The notes beneath the pieces were generated by a model. It had not been told where the DNA came from, made no database searches, and saw nothing but the letters and a program-made list of their open reading frames with translations. 64,000 nucleotides of DNA. Source: Sabethes cyaneus. Taxonomy: Eukaryota; Arthropoda; Insecta; Diptera; Culicidae. Location of the stretch: NCBI RefSeq assembly GCF_943734655.1, contig NC_071355.1, positions 29,052,964 to 29,116,963 on the forward strand, read 5' to 3'. The translations under genes and the position numbers were made by a program. This document shows, in pieces, positions 34,495 through 44,125 of the stretch (the stretch's first letter is position 1; every line of letters begins with the position of its first letter).

Positions 34495-34995
34495 CTTAAT
34501 AGCGACAAAAAGAACAAAAACATAACCAAAAGCGGTATAAAGAGCGTCAAAAGGGCGACGAAACAAACTTAAAACGACAATGAAAGAACGATGAAATGAT
34601 AATAAAAAGGTAATATTTTTGTTGTCTTGACAACCAACAGAATGACGAAAAATTGACAAAAAAGCGATGAAGAAATAACAAAACAAAAAAAAACGGCGAA
34701 ACGTCGACAAAAGTCGATAAAAAGATGACAATAACGAAGAAAAAACGACAAACAAACGACTAAAAGACGCCAAAACTGCAACAAAAAAGTCGACAAAAAG
34801 TGCCGAGAGCAAGAACAAAAATACAACAGAGAGATAACAAAAAAATGACTAGTACAAAAAAAAGCCAACAAAAAATGACAACAAGACGACGAAAAGGCAT
34901 CGAAAAACCAATACGATGACGAAAAGAAGCTAAAGCAGCGTCAAAAAACATGACTAAATACGACAAGGCAACCAAAAAAACACGAAAAAAACGTA
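34495..34995 (+). repeat. Purine-rich GACGAAAAA-type block 2
   Basis: Same degenerate composition as 33210-33370. It includes the segment TTTTTGTTGTCTTGACAACC followed by AACAGAATGACGA. That recurs in block 3 as TTTTTAATGTCTTGCCAGC and AACAGAATGACAA, so the blocks share a larger repeating unit of about 1 kb. Confidence 0.75.
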
Positions 34996-35009
34996 AAAAA
35001 TAATAAACA

Positions 35010-35240
35010 CTGTTGAAATATTTGGAGCGTCTTAGTAGAATACGAAACCTGATATTAAATAATAAAAAACACTTTCCAATTTAATCTACTATTTATATAT
35101 GTTTTCGAAAACAGACACTGATGAGGGCTGCAAGTCGTACGCGAAATACGTATCTGTCGCGAATAATTATACATAGTAGAATTTTATTGAAAAGTTTTCT
35201 TTTTATTTAATTTCAAATAAAGACGATGTAAACACTAAAA
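35010..35240 (+). mobile_element. GGAGCGTCTTAGTAGAA-family repeat
   Basis: It begins TTGGAGCGTCTTAGTAGAAT and contains AAATACGTATCTGTCGCG. The same family occurs complete at 56232-56450 and as a fragment at 39866-39935. The inner part is fold-back in the best copy. Here it separates two purine-rich blocks. Confidence 0.7.
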
Positions 35241-35244
35241 TCCG

Positions 35245-36540
35245 ATGAAAAAGTGACGAAAATCACAAGAGCAGACTACGAAAAACGATGAAAAAACATC
35301 GAAGACCATCAAAAGCGAACAGAAATGACAGAGAGATGATAAAAAGACAACGCATACAAATAGAAGAAAACAAAAAGATGACTAAAAGATGTTGAGAAAG
35401 TATCGGAAAGTTAACAATTAAAGGACGAAATGACTGTAAGTAGATGTAAAAAAGTCGACAAAGAGACGATAAAAACGGTAAAACAGGGGCAAAACACAGC
35501 ATGACAAAAACAATTAATAAGGTACAAAAAGGTGACAAAATACGCGAAACAGATGACGAAAAAATGGCGAATATACGGCAGAAAAATGATGAAAGAACGA
35601 CGTAAAGACAGTAAATAGACAACTTTTTAATGTCTTGCCAGCAAACAGAATGACAATTAAATTGCAGAAATAGACGAAAAACCAACAAAAAAAAACGGCG
35701 TTACGATGACAAGAGACAACAAAAAGATGACAAAACGAAGAGAAGACAATAACAAGATGCTAAAATAACAACAAACATACCGACAAAAATGCCAAAAAGT
35801 CACCGAAAAATCAACGAAAAATGCCGAAAACGTAGCACGAGAAAGCGACGGGTGTACAGACGACGGAAATAACATAAAAATATTGTGAAGACGACGAAAA
35901 GATGCTAAAACGGCGACAAAAATGGCAAAACGCCATAAAAAAGAACGAAAACAGAAAACAAGACAAAAAATCATGTAGAAAGCGTCAAAAAGATGACAAA
36001 GAACGACGAACCGACAGTAAAGAAAACATTTTGGTTGCTTTTTTATGCGTCAGAAGGACAGTGCGACAGTCTCAAAGGTAGTCTTTTGCGGCAGTTTTGG
36101 TTGTCTACAAAACAAACAGGGTAGCGGGAAAAGGTGATAAAAAGACAACAAAAAAAAAACGATGGGTAGCGACAAAATGACGATGCCAAAATGAAGGTGC
36201 CAAAACAGCAACAAAAAAGCGGTACAACAATAACGGTAAAAACGGTTGAAAAAAGGTGACAGACGACAGAAATGTGACGAAAAGACGAATGAAAAGGTGA
36301 TAAAAGTATAGACAGAGAGATGAGAAAAAGACGCTGAAACGATGGTGGAGAGGCGGCAAAAAGACAGTGAAAAGCATGACGAAAGAGTGATGACAAGTAA
36401 GCGAAAAGCTGATGAAAATAAAAGACCAAACCCTATGGTTTCCCGATTCTATAATCGAAAAATCACACGAAGACAAATAAAAGATGAAAGACGGAAAAAC
36501 ATAGTTGAAAGGAGAATGAAGAAAGATAATAACAAAAGTT
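35245..36540 (+). repeat. Purine-rich GACGAAAAA-type block 3
   Basis: Longest of the purine-rich blocks, almost entirely A, G and scattered C on the + strand. It is roughly the complement in style of the pyrimidine-rich blocks at 18.6-20 and 23.1-24.5 kb. Frames on the minus strand (for example 36043-36476) are artefacts. Confidence 0.75.
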
Positions 36541-36544
36541 GAGA

Positions 36545-37254
36545 GTAAGCGTCCTTAATTGATTTAAGTCGAATCTTAAATGTACATGAAATCGTTTAAT
36601 GCAAAAAAGAACTAATTCTCTACAAATACAATAAAGGACAACCTATAAACCGAATGTGATAAAGAGTGATCAAACATTTGGGCGGAATGAAGCTGAATTC
36701 ATCAGTGTTAAAAACAGACGAAATTAATTTTTCAGCAAAATTAACAAACAATACTAGCCAATCTACAAATGAAACACAAATACTTGTTAAACTTTTATTT
36801 AAACTAAAATTTTAATAAATTTCGATTCATTCGATATTGATCTTCGGTGAAAATATTCCTCAGCGAGGTTTGTTCGGAAATTCCTTTCTAACGAAGCATG
36901 GTCGGAAATTCCTTTATAGAATTGGGCTCTTTTCCTGCTGGATCTCCAGCGACGTAAGATGTGTGATTGATATACTTCCTGCGCTAGTACCTGGCGGAAC
37001 CACACAGCTACCTAAAATTATGATAGGGGCTTTAAATGACAATTAAAGTGCCCATTCTCAGTTGCTCTTCCATTTGCTTACCTGAAATGGAGGTACACAG
37101 TTACGGTAGGTAACAGCTTCTCACCTAAAAGCGATAGAAAATCCTTGGTTCATTTGGAATCAGACAAGTAAGAAGACACAACACAAAAGTAATAAACTGT
37201 GAAAGTGATAAGTGAATTTTTTTTGCAACAATTTCATCAATTTAATATCGAAAA
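36545..37254. other. Upstream region of the F-box gene
   Basis: Non-repetitive apart from a local duplication of GTCGGAAATTCCTTT (around 36870-36925). No TATA box is convincing. ATTCTCAGTTGC near 37055 contains a TCAGT-like arthropod initiator, about 200 bases before the ATG, which is a weak promoter candidate. Confidence 0.3.
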
Positions 37255-38679
37255 ATGCTAAACTTTTACAACGTTGTAATTAAGAGATTGCAGCAACAGA
37301 TCGACGAAACCAAGAACTCTCGCGGGGTGCATATCAACGACCTGCCAAACGAAATGCTGCAGTGTATCTTCGGTTTTCTACCACGTCTGAAGGACCGAAA
37401 AGCGCTTTCTTTGGTATGTCGACGATGGGGTCCTCTCGCTTTTGACTACAGCTATTTGGCCCATGTTAAACTGAAAGTGATGATCGGCGTTCAGAATAAA
37501 CCGAAGAAAACTTCACGACTCTACCGTCACGTTATGCCGGTGTGCTCGTTCAATGTTAATTTGAACAGAAGTGCAATCCAAAAATTACTGACATGGTTTG
37601 AACCTCTCTCGACACTGGAGGAGTTCGAATGTTGTTTTCTAAGTTGCTCTCCACGAGAAGGTTTCTTGATGCTAAAACTTCTCTCCATATGTCCGAGAGT
37701 TCGAAAGATTCAATTTCACTCTGGCGTGTGTATGCCGGATGACCAATTACCGATTTTACATAGTTTGGAGGAGTTAAAAATCAGATATATAGAAAGACAT
37801 ATAGACATAATTCGCCTAGCTCCAAATCTACGTAGACTTGAGGCATCGAGTGAACTTCATGATCTACAAATCGCAATACAGAAATTGCCACTGGAGCATT
37901 TACGAGTACATTTTTATAACGGAAGCTTTGATGTATTCCAACACTGTACAAACGTAACTAAGCTTACAACTGTGGAACTGCTCGCGAGCTGTATTGATCA
38001 AAACAGCCTTAAACAACTGTGTAAATTTTGTCCCTTGTTGACCAAACTAAGGATATGTGTCACTCCAGCTGCATCACTGCAATGCTTGGCTGGTCTAACG
38101 AATCTTAGGGTAAGACCATCGATAGCTGCTATTTAGAATTTTTCATAACAATTCTTTCTTTAACAGGTTCTTTCTTTACACGAGTTTTACTGGTTATCTG
38201 GAGACGTTCGTTTGCCTAACGTTGAAATAGTCGAACTAAATTCCTCGAAGTTTTGGCATTTCAATATTTCGATGCAGCGTATCTTTCCCAATGTTCGCCA
38301 TTTGAAACTTTATTATACGAGGACAACAATAGGAAGGGTCAACGATGGTTTTCCTCATCTTAGAACGCTTGAAATTACCAACTACAGATGTCGCACAAAA
38401 CTATTTGATGTGCTGGAAGGGCTATCCAATCTGTGTGACCTGACTATGCGTATATCATTATTATCGGACAGCGACCTCCCGCTACCGAATCTACAACGGT
38501 TAACATTGATAGATAGTGCACTCAAAGTAACCAACGAGTTGGACAAAATGGTTCCAAAATTGCAGTCGTTAAATTTATTCGGCAAAGCGAAATGCACCAC
38601 CACCGAAAAGCTGCCGCGAAAATGTGTGGTTAGGCGGTACTCCAAGAAAGTTAGTAATGACTTGTTTGATGTTGTATGA
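37255..38679 (+). CDS. F-box / leucine-rich-repeat protein, two exons
   Basis: Exon 1 is 37255-38109, the intron 38110-38166 (57 bp, GTAAGA to TTTAACAG, phase 0) and exon 2 38167-38679, giving 455 aa. Residues about 26-66 form an F-box: INDLPNEMLQCIFGFLP, then KALSLVCRRW. The rest is rich in spaced leucines typical of LRRs (LEELKIRYIE, LTKLRICV, LRVLSLHEF, VRHLKLYY, LRTLEITNY, LQRLTLID, LQSLNLFG). In this family the F-box binds Skp1 in an SCF ubiquitin ligase and the LRRs choose the substrate; the substrate is unknown here. The ATG is the first in frame, followed at once by a basic/glutamine-rich helix. No damage is visible, and the removed intron restores a continuous frame. No ortholog name can be given. 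Confidence 0.9.
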
Positions 38680-38708
38680 TGTAATCGAAACTAGTTCTTT
38701 TAATATTA

Positions 38709-38714
38709 AATAAA
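38709..38714 (+). promoter_or_regulatory. Polyadenylation signal of the F-box gene
   Basis: AATAAA lies 30 bases after the stop codon. A Helitron remnant starts about 47 bases further on, so the 3' UTR must be very short or run into the transposon. Confidence 0.7.
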
Positions 38715-38760
38715 TCACTTTTGGTATCCGATGTGTTTGCTTGCATTTTTCGTGAACTAA

Positions 38761-39412
38761 TCTATCTAATTTATATCTGCCTGTCTGTATGTTCCTTATA
38801 GACTCGGAAACTACTGAACCGATCAGCGTGAAAATTTGTATGCAGAGGTTTTTGAGGCCAGGGAAGGTTCTTATGACGGTTAGAAACCCCTCCCCCTCTA
38901 AGAGGGCGGGGCTCCTATACTAGCTATGGTATCATCACAGACTAACAAACGTAACACTACAGCCTCATTCTATCGTCAATAAAAACGATCATTTCAATTT
39001 TTCGTTTAAGCCAAGACTCAAACAACAGTCGCTGCACGAGAACGCCGCTCGCCTGCGCTGGTGTTGTTGTCAGATAATATATAGGTAAATTTATAGCATT
39101 GCTAAATTTGTAGCAACCTACTTTGGCGTAGCGCGAAGAATGCACCAGGTGAAGCTAGTATTTTTTCCATGTTTTAGGGGTGTAATTGAAACGATGTTTT
39201 GTTAGAAAATTTGTTCGAAGTGCTACGTCTGTTAGTCTGTGGTATCATAGTTACGTAATTGCCAAAATGACTCGTCTAAGGTTGAACTCCTCAGAAACTT
39301 GCATCGTTGCAACTCTTACAACTCGATATCGTGACCAAGGTCATCCGACATTTACGATTTATGTTCAGCACAGTTTAATTTGTGGCAATTCAAAGTTTGC
39401 CGGGACGGCTAG
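38761..39412 (+). mobile_element. Helitron-like remnant next to the F-box gene
   Basis: The left end TCTATCTAATTTATATCTGC is followed by CTGTCTGTATGTTCCTTATA. The right end reads GTGGCAATTCAAAGTTTGCC, then GGGACGGCTAG followed by T. These correspond to the ends of the complete Helitron at 53236-55348. The terminal CTAG and the A|T insertion context are as expected for the superfamily. The inside is shortened: only about one array unit remains and other sequence is present. Confidence 0.75.
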
Positions 39413-39649
39413 TAACAAATAAAAACACCCCGTGGTGGTTAAACACTGGACTTTCCGGGCGACGTCGGCAACAGCACTGACAGTTTCTATCGTACTAAAA
39501 GAGTAGATAGCAGTTTATGTTCTCGGTGGCAAAAACAAAGAGCAGTCATACAAAAATAATACCGTCGCAGAGAAATGTGCGGTGCGTATGCGGGATGATA
39601 GAATTGAGAGAATAGTAACCAAATTAGGGATTAGACTAACGGTTACAAC

Positions 39650-39730
39650 GGGCGCCGGTAGTTTAGTTAGTAAAAAAGTCGAGTACCAACCGAAAGAGCG
39701 TTGGTTCAAACGCCACCTGGCATCGCACAA
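39650..39730 (+). ncRNA. tRNA-like sequence, probable SINE head or tRNA relic
   Basis: GGTAGTTTAGTTAGTAA resembles an A-box, and GCGTTGGTTCAAACGCC forms a T-arm-like hairpin with a B-box-like core. No full cloverleaf with matching acceptor ends is apparent. Confidence 0.35.
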
Positions 39731-39865
39731 CCCGATATATTTTTAGTCTATATCGAAATTTTCCAGTTTACGCAATTAATCATTTTTGGTATCAAACATT
39801 CCTCATTTCCCAAAAATATGTTGTACAGTATTGTAATGCGCATCTAACAAAAAAATTACTGAAGT

Positions 39866-39935
39866 TTTTGGAGCGTCTTAGTAGAAAACGAAACCTGGAA
39901 TTAAATAAAAAGAAAACTAATGCAATTTAATTCTC
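39866..39935 (+). mobile_element. Fragment of the GGAGCGTCTTAGTAGAA family
   Basis: TTGGAGCGTCTTAGTAGAA, then CGAAACCTGGAATTAAAT, as in 35010-35240 and 56232-56450. Only the outer left part is present. Confidence 0.65.
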
Positions 39936-41105
39936 GGGTACTTTTTCATTTCGACGTTTACGGCGAAACTAAGGCATTTTGAAGAAACAGCTTTGCATGA
40001 ATCGGTTGGCGGAGGCACTAGCTAGCAAAATGTTTTGAAAATTTTTTTTCAATGCATTAGTATCGCCGTAAAAAGCGGAAGAGAGGAGACACGTCGAGAA
40101 TCTCTCATTTGCAGATGGGATACGGGAGGGTATTTCCAGCCCATTAAGCGATGGCATTTATTTTTTCGGCCTATGGCCTAGTTCTAGTGGAAGATCAGGT
40201 GGTTTTGACGTTCTTTGAATAAAAAATAGTAGATTACTTACAGTCTTGAGAAAATAGTTATAATATATTAAAATTGTATGTCGGCAAAGTATATTTATTG
40301 GCGAAAGAAAATGCAAATAGGCTGAATTTAGAAACCGTTATAACTTATTTGCTTCTCCTTTGTGCATGATAGGACTTTTCGAACCAATAGTAGGGTAGCG
40401 ACACCAGAAATTGCCACTTTTTCAAACAGCAAATAAAAAAACCGAGATTCATTGCCATACAGTTCCATATCATTGCAGCATTGTTTAGCCTTCATTAATC
40501 AGAAATATTTATGCTAGGTTTTCAGCATAAAAATTAACAACAATTATTTTAAAAATCGTTGTAAATGAAAAATTGGTGATACATGTTGAGGCACCAGTTT
40601 TCGACCCCTAGACCCAGTCTTCGCCATTTCTGTGCTCCATTTTTCGCGGATAATAGCAATTGGGTAAAAAATACGTAATTTTTCAAGGATGGTATCTTCG
40701 GAGAAGTTTATTATTAAAATATGGCGCATCTTTCTACGCTATTAGAGTGTCCGTGTATTAATCTATTAGGGTGATACAAACGACTTGCAGGATTCATTAG
40801 TGTCTGTTTTCGAAGACAGACTGCGCAAGGCGCTCCAAATAAGTTCAGTCAATAACTTTGCACACATTTCGACATAAAAAGAGGATTTGTATCCTATACA
40901 GTAAAAAGATTTATCGACATGGGATCTGTTCAAAACCGTCAAAAAACGGAAAGAAAACGAAGCGTTAGCGTTCAGTGGTCGAAAAGTAGAAACTGATTTA
41001 GAAACCGATGGTGGGAGAACCGCGGGTGGAGATGCACTAACAGGTTCGTAGTTCGTTACGGGTTGAATTAGGTTATAATATGTCAGGAGCGTAGCCAGAA
41101 AATAT
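39936..41105. other. Intergenic DNA
   Basis: No gene is supported. ACGACTTGCAGGATTCATTAG with TGTCTGTTTTCGAAGACAGA (40790-40830) is a scrap of the inner fold-back of the GGAGCGTC family. The rest is unassigned. Confidence 0.35.
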
Positions 41106-41109
41106 ACTT

Positions 41110-41690
41110 ATGGGGGGTTAACTTGGGCTTGGACTTCAACTTGAACGTGGACTTCAACTTGAACGTGGACTTGGACTTGAATTTGAACTTGAATTTGGAT
41201 TTGGACCTGAGCTTAAACTTTGACTTGCATCTGGACTAGGACTTGGACTAGGTTTTGGACCTGGATATGGACTAGGACTTAAATTTGGACTTGGATTTGT
41301 ACCACCACTAAGACTTAAACTTGAACTTGGACTATGACTTGGTCTTGGACTAGGGCTAGGACTTGGACTAAGACTTGGACTTGCATTAGGACTTAAATTT
41401 GCATTTGGACCCACACTTAAACTTGAATCTGGATTTGGTCTAGGATTCTCGGATTTGAACTTGGACTTGGACCTGAACTTGAGCTTGGACTTGGATTTGG
41501 ACTAGGACTTGGGCTTGGGCTCAGACTTGGGCTTGGACTTAGAACTAGGATTTGAATTTAGACTTGGATTTGGACCGGAACTAGGCCTTGAATTTGGACT
41601 TGGACTAGGACTTGTACTTGCACTAGGATTTGGACTAAGACTTGGACTTGCATTAGGATTTAAATTTGGACTTGGATCTATACTGCCCAT
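41110..41690 (+). repeat. GGACTT-type hexamer minisatellite, block 1
   Basis: Degenerate tandem hexamers GGACTT/GAACTT/GGATTT. Minus frames read as Ser-Pro-Asn repeats and plus frames as Leu-Gly/Asp repeats. The openness of these frames follows from the hexamer period and lack of stop words, so they are not called as genes. Continues at 43243-44125 and 44578-44615. Confidence 0.9.
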
Positions 41691-41966
41691 AAACGCATAA
41701 AACAGTCCCATCTGACTTTTCACCAATTTTAAAATAAACCTGGAAATCATCTTTAAATTAACTATTCTTTCAATATTTCAAACAAAACTGTTATGTTTGT
41801 TCCCAAAATGTTGAAAAAATATATGAAACTATGTCAGTCCCATATTACAAATAAACGCGTAACAGTCACAGTAGTAAAAATCTATCAAAAAGCATCTGTT
41901 TTTTGGAAATGCCTGGACCGATTCGACTGCAACAACTACCCAACGGAAGATTTTATGACCTAGAAG

Positions 41967-41981
41967 AACACTATTGAGTAG
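41967..41981 (+). repeat. Left 15-bp target duplication of the SINE
   Basis: AACACTATTGAGTAG, repeated exactly at 42476-42490 after the poly-A tail. Confidence 0.85.
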
Positions 41982-42475
41982 GGGGGCTCTGTAGCCGCAA
42001 GGTTACCGAGTCTGCTTTGACAAGCGAATGGTCATGGGTTCGAATCTTAGTAGAATCAGGCCATTCGATGTCAAAGTGACTTTAGCATGGGTTTATTCTC
42101 AGGCCCCTCATCGCCCTTCCTTCATGCTGAGTTCTATATTATCCCGATATGGCCTATTGACAGTGCAAAAATGAGACCCTTGTAGTAAAAATGCACTGGT
42201 TTGCTACGCCAGGGATGACTATAATTGGGGACTGTGCGCTGTCATGTGGAACGAGGTGGATAAAGTAGAGTAAAGCATTGAAAGAAGGGTACCCAATTAC
42301 ACACAAGCACGCATAAAAAAAAAAAGAAATTCAATAAGCATATCGCTCACTCAATAGCGACTATAGCTAAAATAAATGCAGTGCGGGTTATACAACAAAC
42401 ACCCGGGCGATATCACAATAGATCTAACTTACTGGTCGCAGTGATGAGTCCATACAGGAAAAAAAAAAAAAAAAA
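41982..42475 (+). mobile_element. tRNA-derived SINE with poly-A tail and target duplication
   Basis: The head GGGGGCTCTGTAGCCGCAAG with TAGCCGCAAGGTTACCG (A-box region) and GGGTTCGAATCTT (B-box, about 42037-42049) is tRNA-like. The body continues to an internal A-rich stretch (42317-42328) and a terminal run of about 19 A (42459-42477). The insert is bounded by the exact direct repeat AACACTATTGAGTAG. This is the signature of target-primed reverse transcription by a LINE machinery. The intact target duplication suggests a fairly recent insertion. Confidence 0.88.
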
Positions 42476-42490
42476 AACACTATTGAGTAG

Positions 42491-43240
42491 AATTTGGATC
42501 GAATGTACGGTTCCGAAGTTACAGTGGGAACAAGTTCTGGAATATATGGACTTGAACATAGAAGCACCTTGAATCACGACAAATCCATCATGTGACACCT
42601 ATAAGTACACGGATTTGCAAATCTAGACTATTGGTAGTCGTATAAAGTGTTTAAGACGTCATTGGCCACATCTAGACATGTCCGTGAATGTTCCGTATAC
42701 CTCTACGGGGATCAGTTTTTGAATTTAACTAAAATACAACATGAGACATCTCTAAGTCGGTACTCGAAATTGCAAAACTAGTTTGAAATAGTTCATTTGT
42801 TGTCATATATACTGTCCAGGGTCACATTGGTCATACTCGAACACGTTCTGGGTGTGTTCCGGACAGACAGGAAAGTGACCAGCTTCTGAGCCAAACAATC
42901 CCCATCATGCGACCTCACTATAAACTCGAGATAACGTATTGCAACGAAAAGAAGAAAACGCCAGGATGAGATTTGAGTCCAAATTGGACATTTTGAACAG
43001 TTGAATTAAACGAGCACGTGAATTATTAAAACAACAACGACATGTGGTTTTGAAAATACTGCCGAGTCACCGACAACGCAAGGATCAAGGCATGCTGTGA
43101 CTGATATGCATTTATTCTAGCTTATTCAAGCACAAATAAACGCAAGTTTTGGAACAAATTTTAAGTGACTTATGAACAAATTGCTTGTAGAAGTATTCGG
43201 TTATGTACATTCAAGTGATTTTATGACGATTTGGACGATT
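42491..43240. repeat. Degenerate tandemly duplicated interspersed repeat
   Basis: This is the host sequence of the SINE. Parallel phrases recur, such as GAACAAGTTCTGGAATATATGG with AATCACGACAAATCCATCATG against GAACACGTTCTGGGTGTGTTC with CAAACAATCCCCATCATGCGAC, spaced about 310-340 bases. No coding frame. Confidence 0.45.
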
Positions 43241-43242
43241 TA

Positions 43243-44125
43243 TTTAAGACTTGGACTTGAAGTTGGACTTGAACATGGAGTTGAACTTGGATTACGGCTT
43301 AGACTTGAACTTGAATTTGGACTTGTACCTTAACTTGAACTTTGACTTGTATTTGGACTAGGACTTGGACTTGGACTACACACTCAAATAAAAGCACTGA
43401 AGTCGGCAAAATTTTGACGAGATTTGGACAACCGAGTTTACGGCAAAATTTGTTATGATACCAAACGTTAGTAAAGATCCTTAAACGTCGATATGCACCA
43501 TGGAAATTTTTACCGAGTGCTCGGCTGTCCAAATCTCGGCAAAATTCCCCGAGTTTCTTAAGTGTGTAGGACTTGAATTTGGACTTGGATTTGGACCACC
43601 ACTCGGACTTGAATTTAGGCGTGGATTAGGACTTGAACTTGGACTCGGACTATGACTTGGTCTTGAACTAGGACTAGGACTTGGATTAAAACTGGGACTT
43701 GCATTAGGATTTAAATTTGGACTTGGATCTATATTTGAACTTGGACTTGGATTTGGTCTAGAACTCTTGGACTTGGATTATGACTTAGGCTTGGAACTAG
43801 GGCTTGGATTAGGACTTGGACTTGAATTTGGACTTGGATCTGAACTTAAACTTTGACTTGTATCTGGACTAGGACTTGAACTAGGTTTTGGACTTGGACA
43901 TGGACTAGGACTTAAATTTGGACTTGGATTTGTACCACCACTAAGACTTGAACTTGAACTTAGACTAAGACTTGGACTTGCATTAGGACTTTAATTTTCA
44001 TTTGGACCCACACTAAAACTTGAACTTGGATTTGGTTTAGGATTCTCGGACTTGAACTTGGACTTGGACCTGAACTTGAGCTTGGACTTGGATTTGGACT
44101 TGAATTTGGACTTTGATCTAGAGGC
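43243..44125 (+). repeat. GGACTT-type hexamer minisatellite, block 2
   Basis: Same hexamer as 41110-41690, interrupted at 43379-43566 by a MITE. Long phrases (for example TTTGGACTTGGATTTGTACC with ACCACTAAGACTT) are shared with block 1. The blocks are therefore parts of one duplicated array, not independent expansions. Confidence 0.9.
43379..43566. mobile_element. 188-bp MITE inserted in the hexamer array
   Basis: The ends are CACACTCAAATAAAAGC and the inverse-like CTTAAGTGTG, flanked by TA (43377-43378 and 43567-43568). The arms carry GATTTGGACAACCGAG and CTCGGCTGTCCAAATC. It is the same family as 8046-8234. Confidence 0.85.

Noticed and set aside
34456..36476. Minus-strand hydrophobic frames of 100-141 codons
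   Set aside because: They run through purine-rich degenerate repeat DNA and overlap each other in different frames.
41154..41750. Ser-Pro-Asn repeat proteins on the minus strand, mucin-like or elastic-like
   Set aside because: Direct translation of the GGACTT hexamer; complementary frames are equally open, and no signal peptide or unique domain is attached. Kept only as a repeat and a finding.
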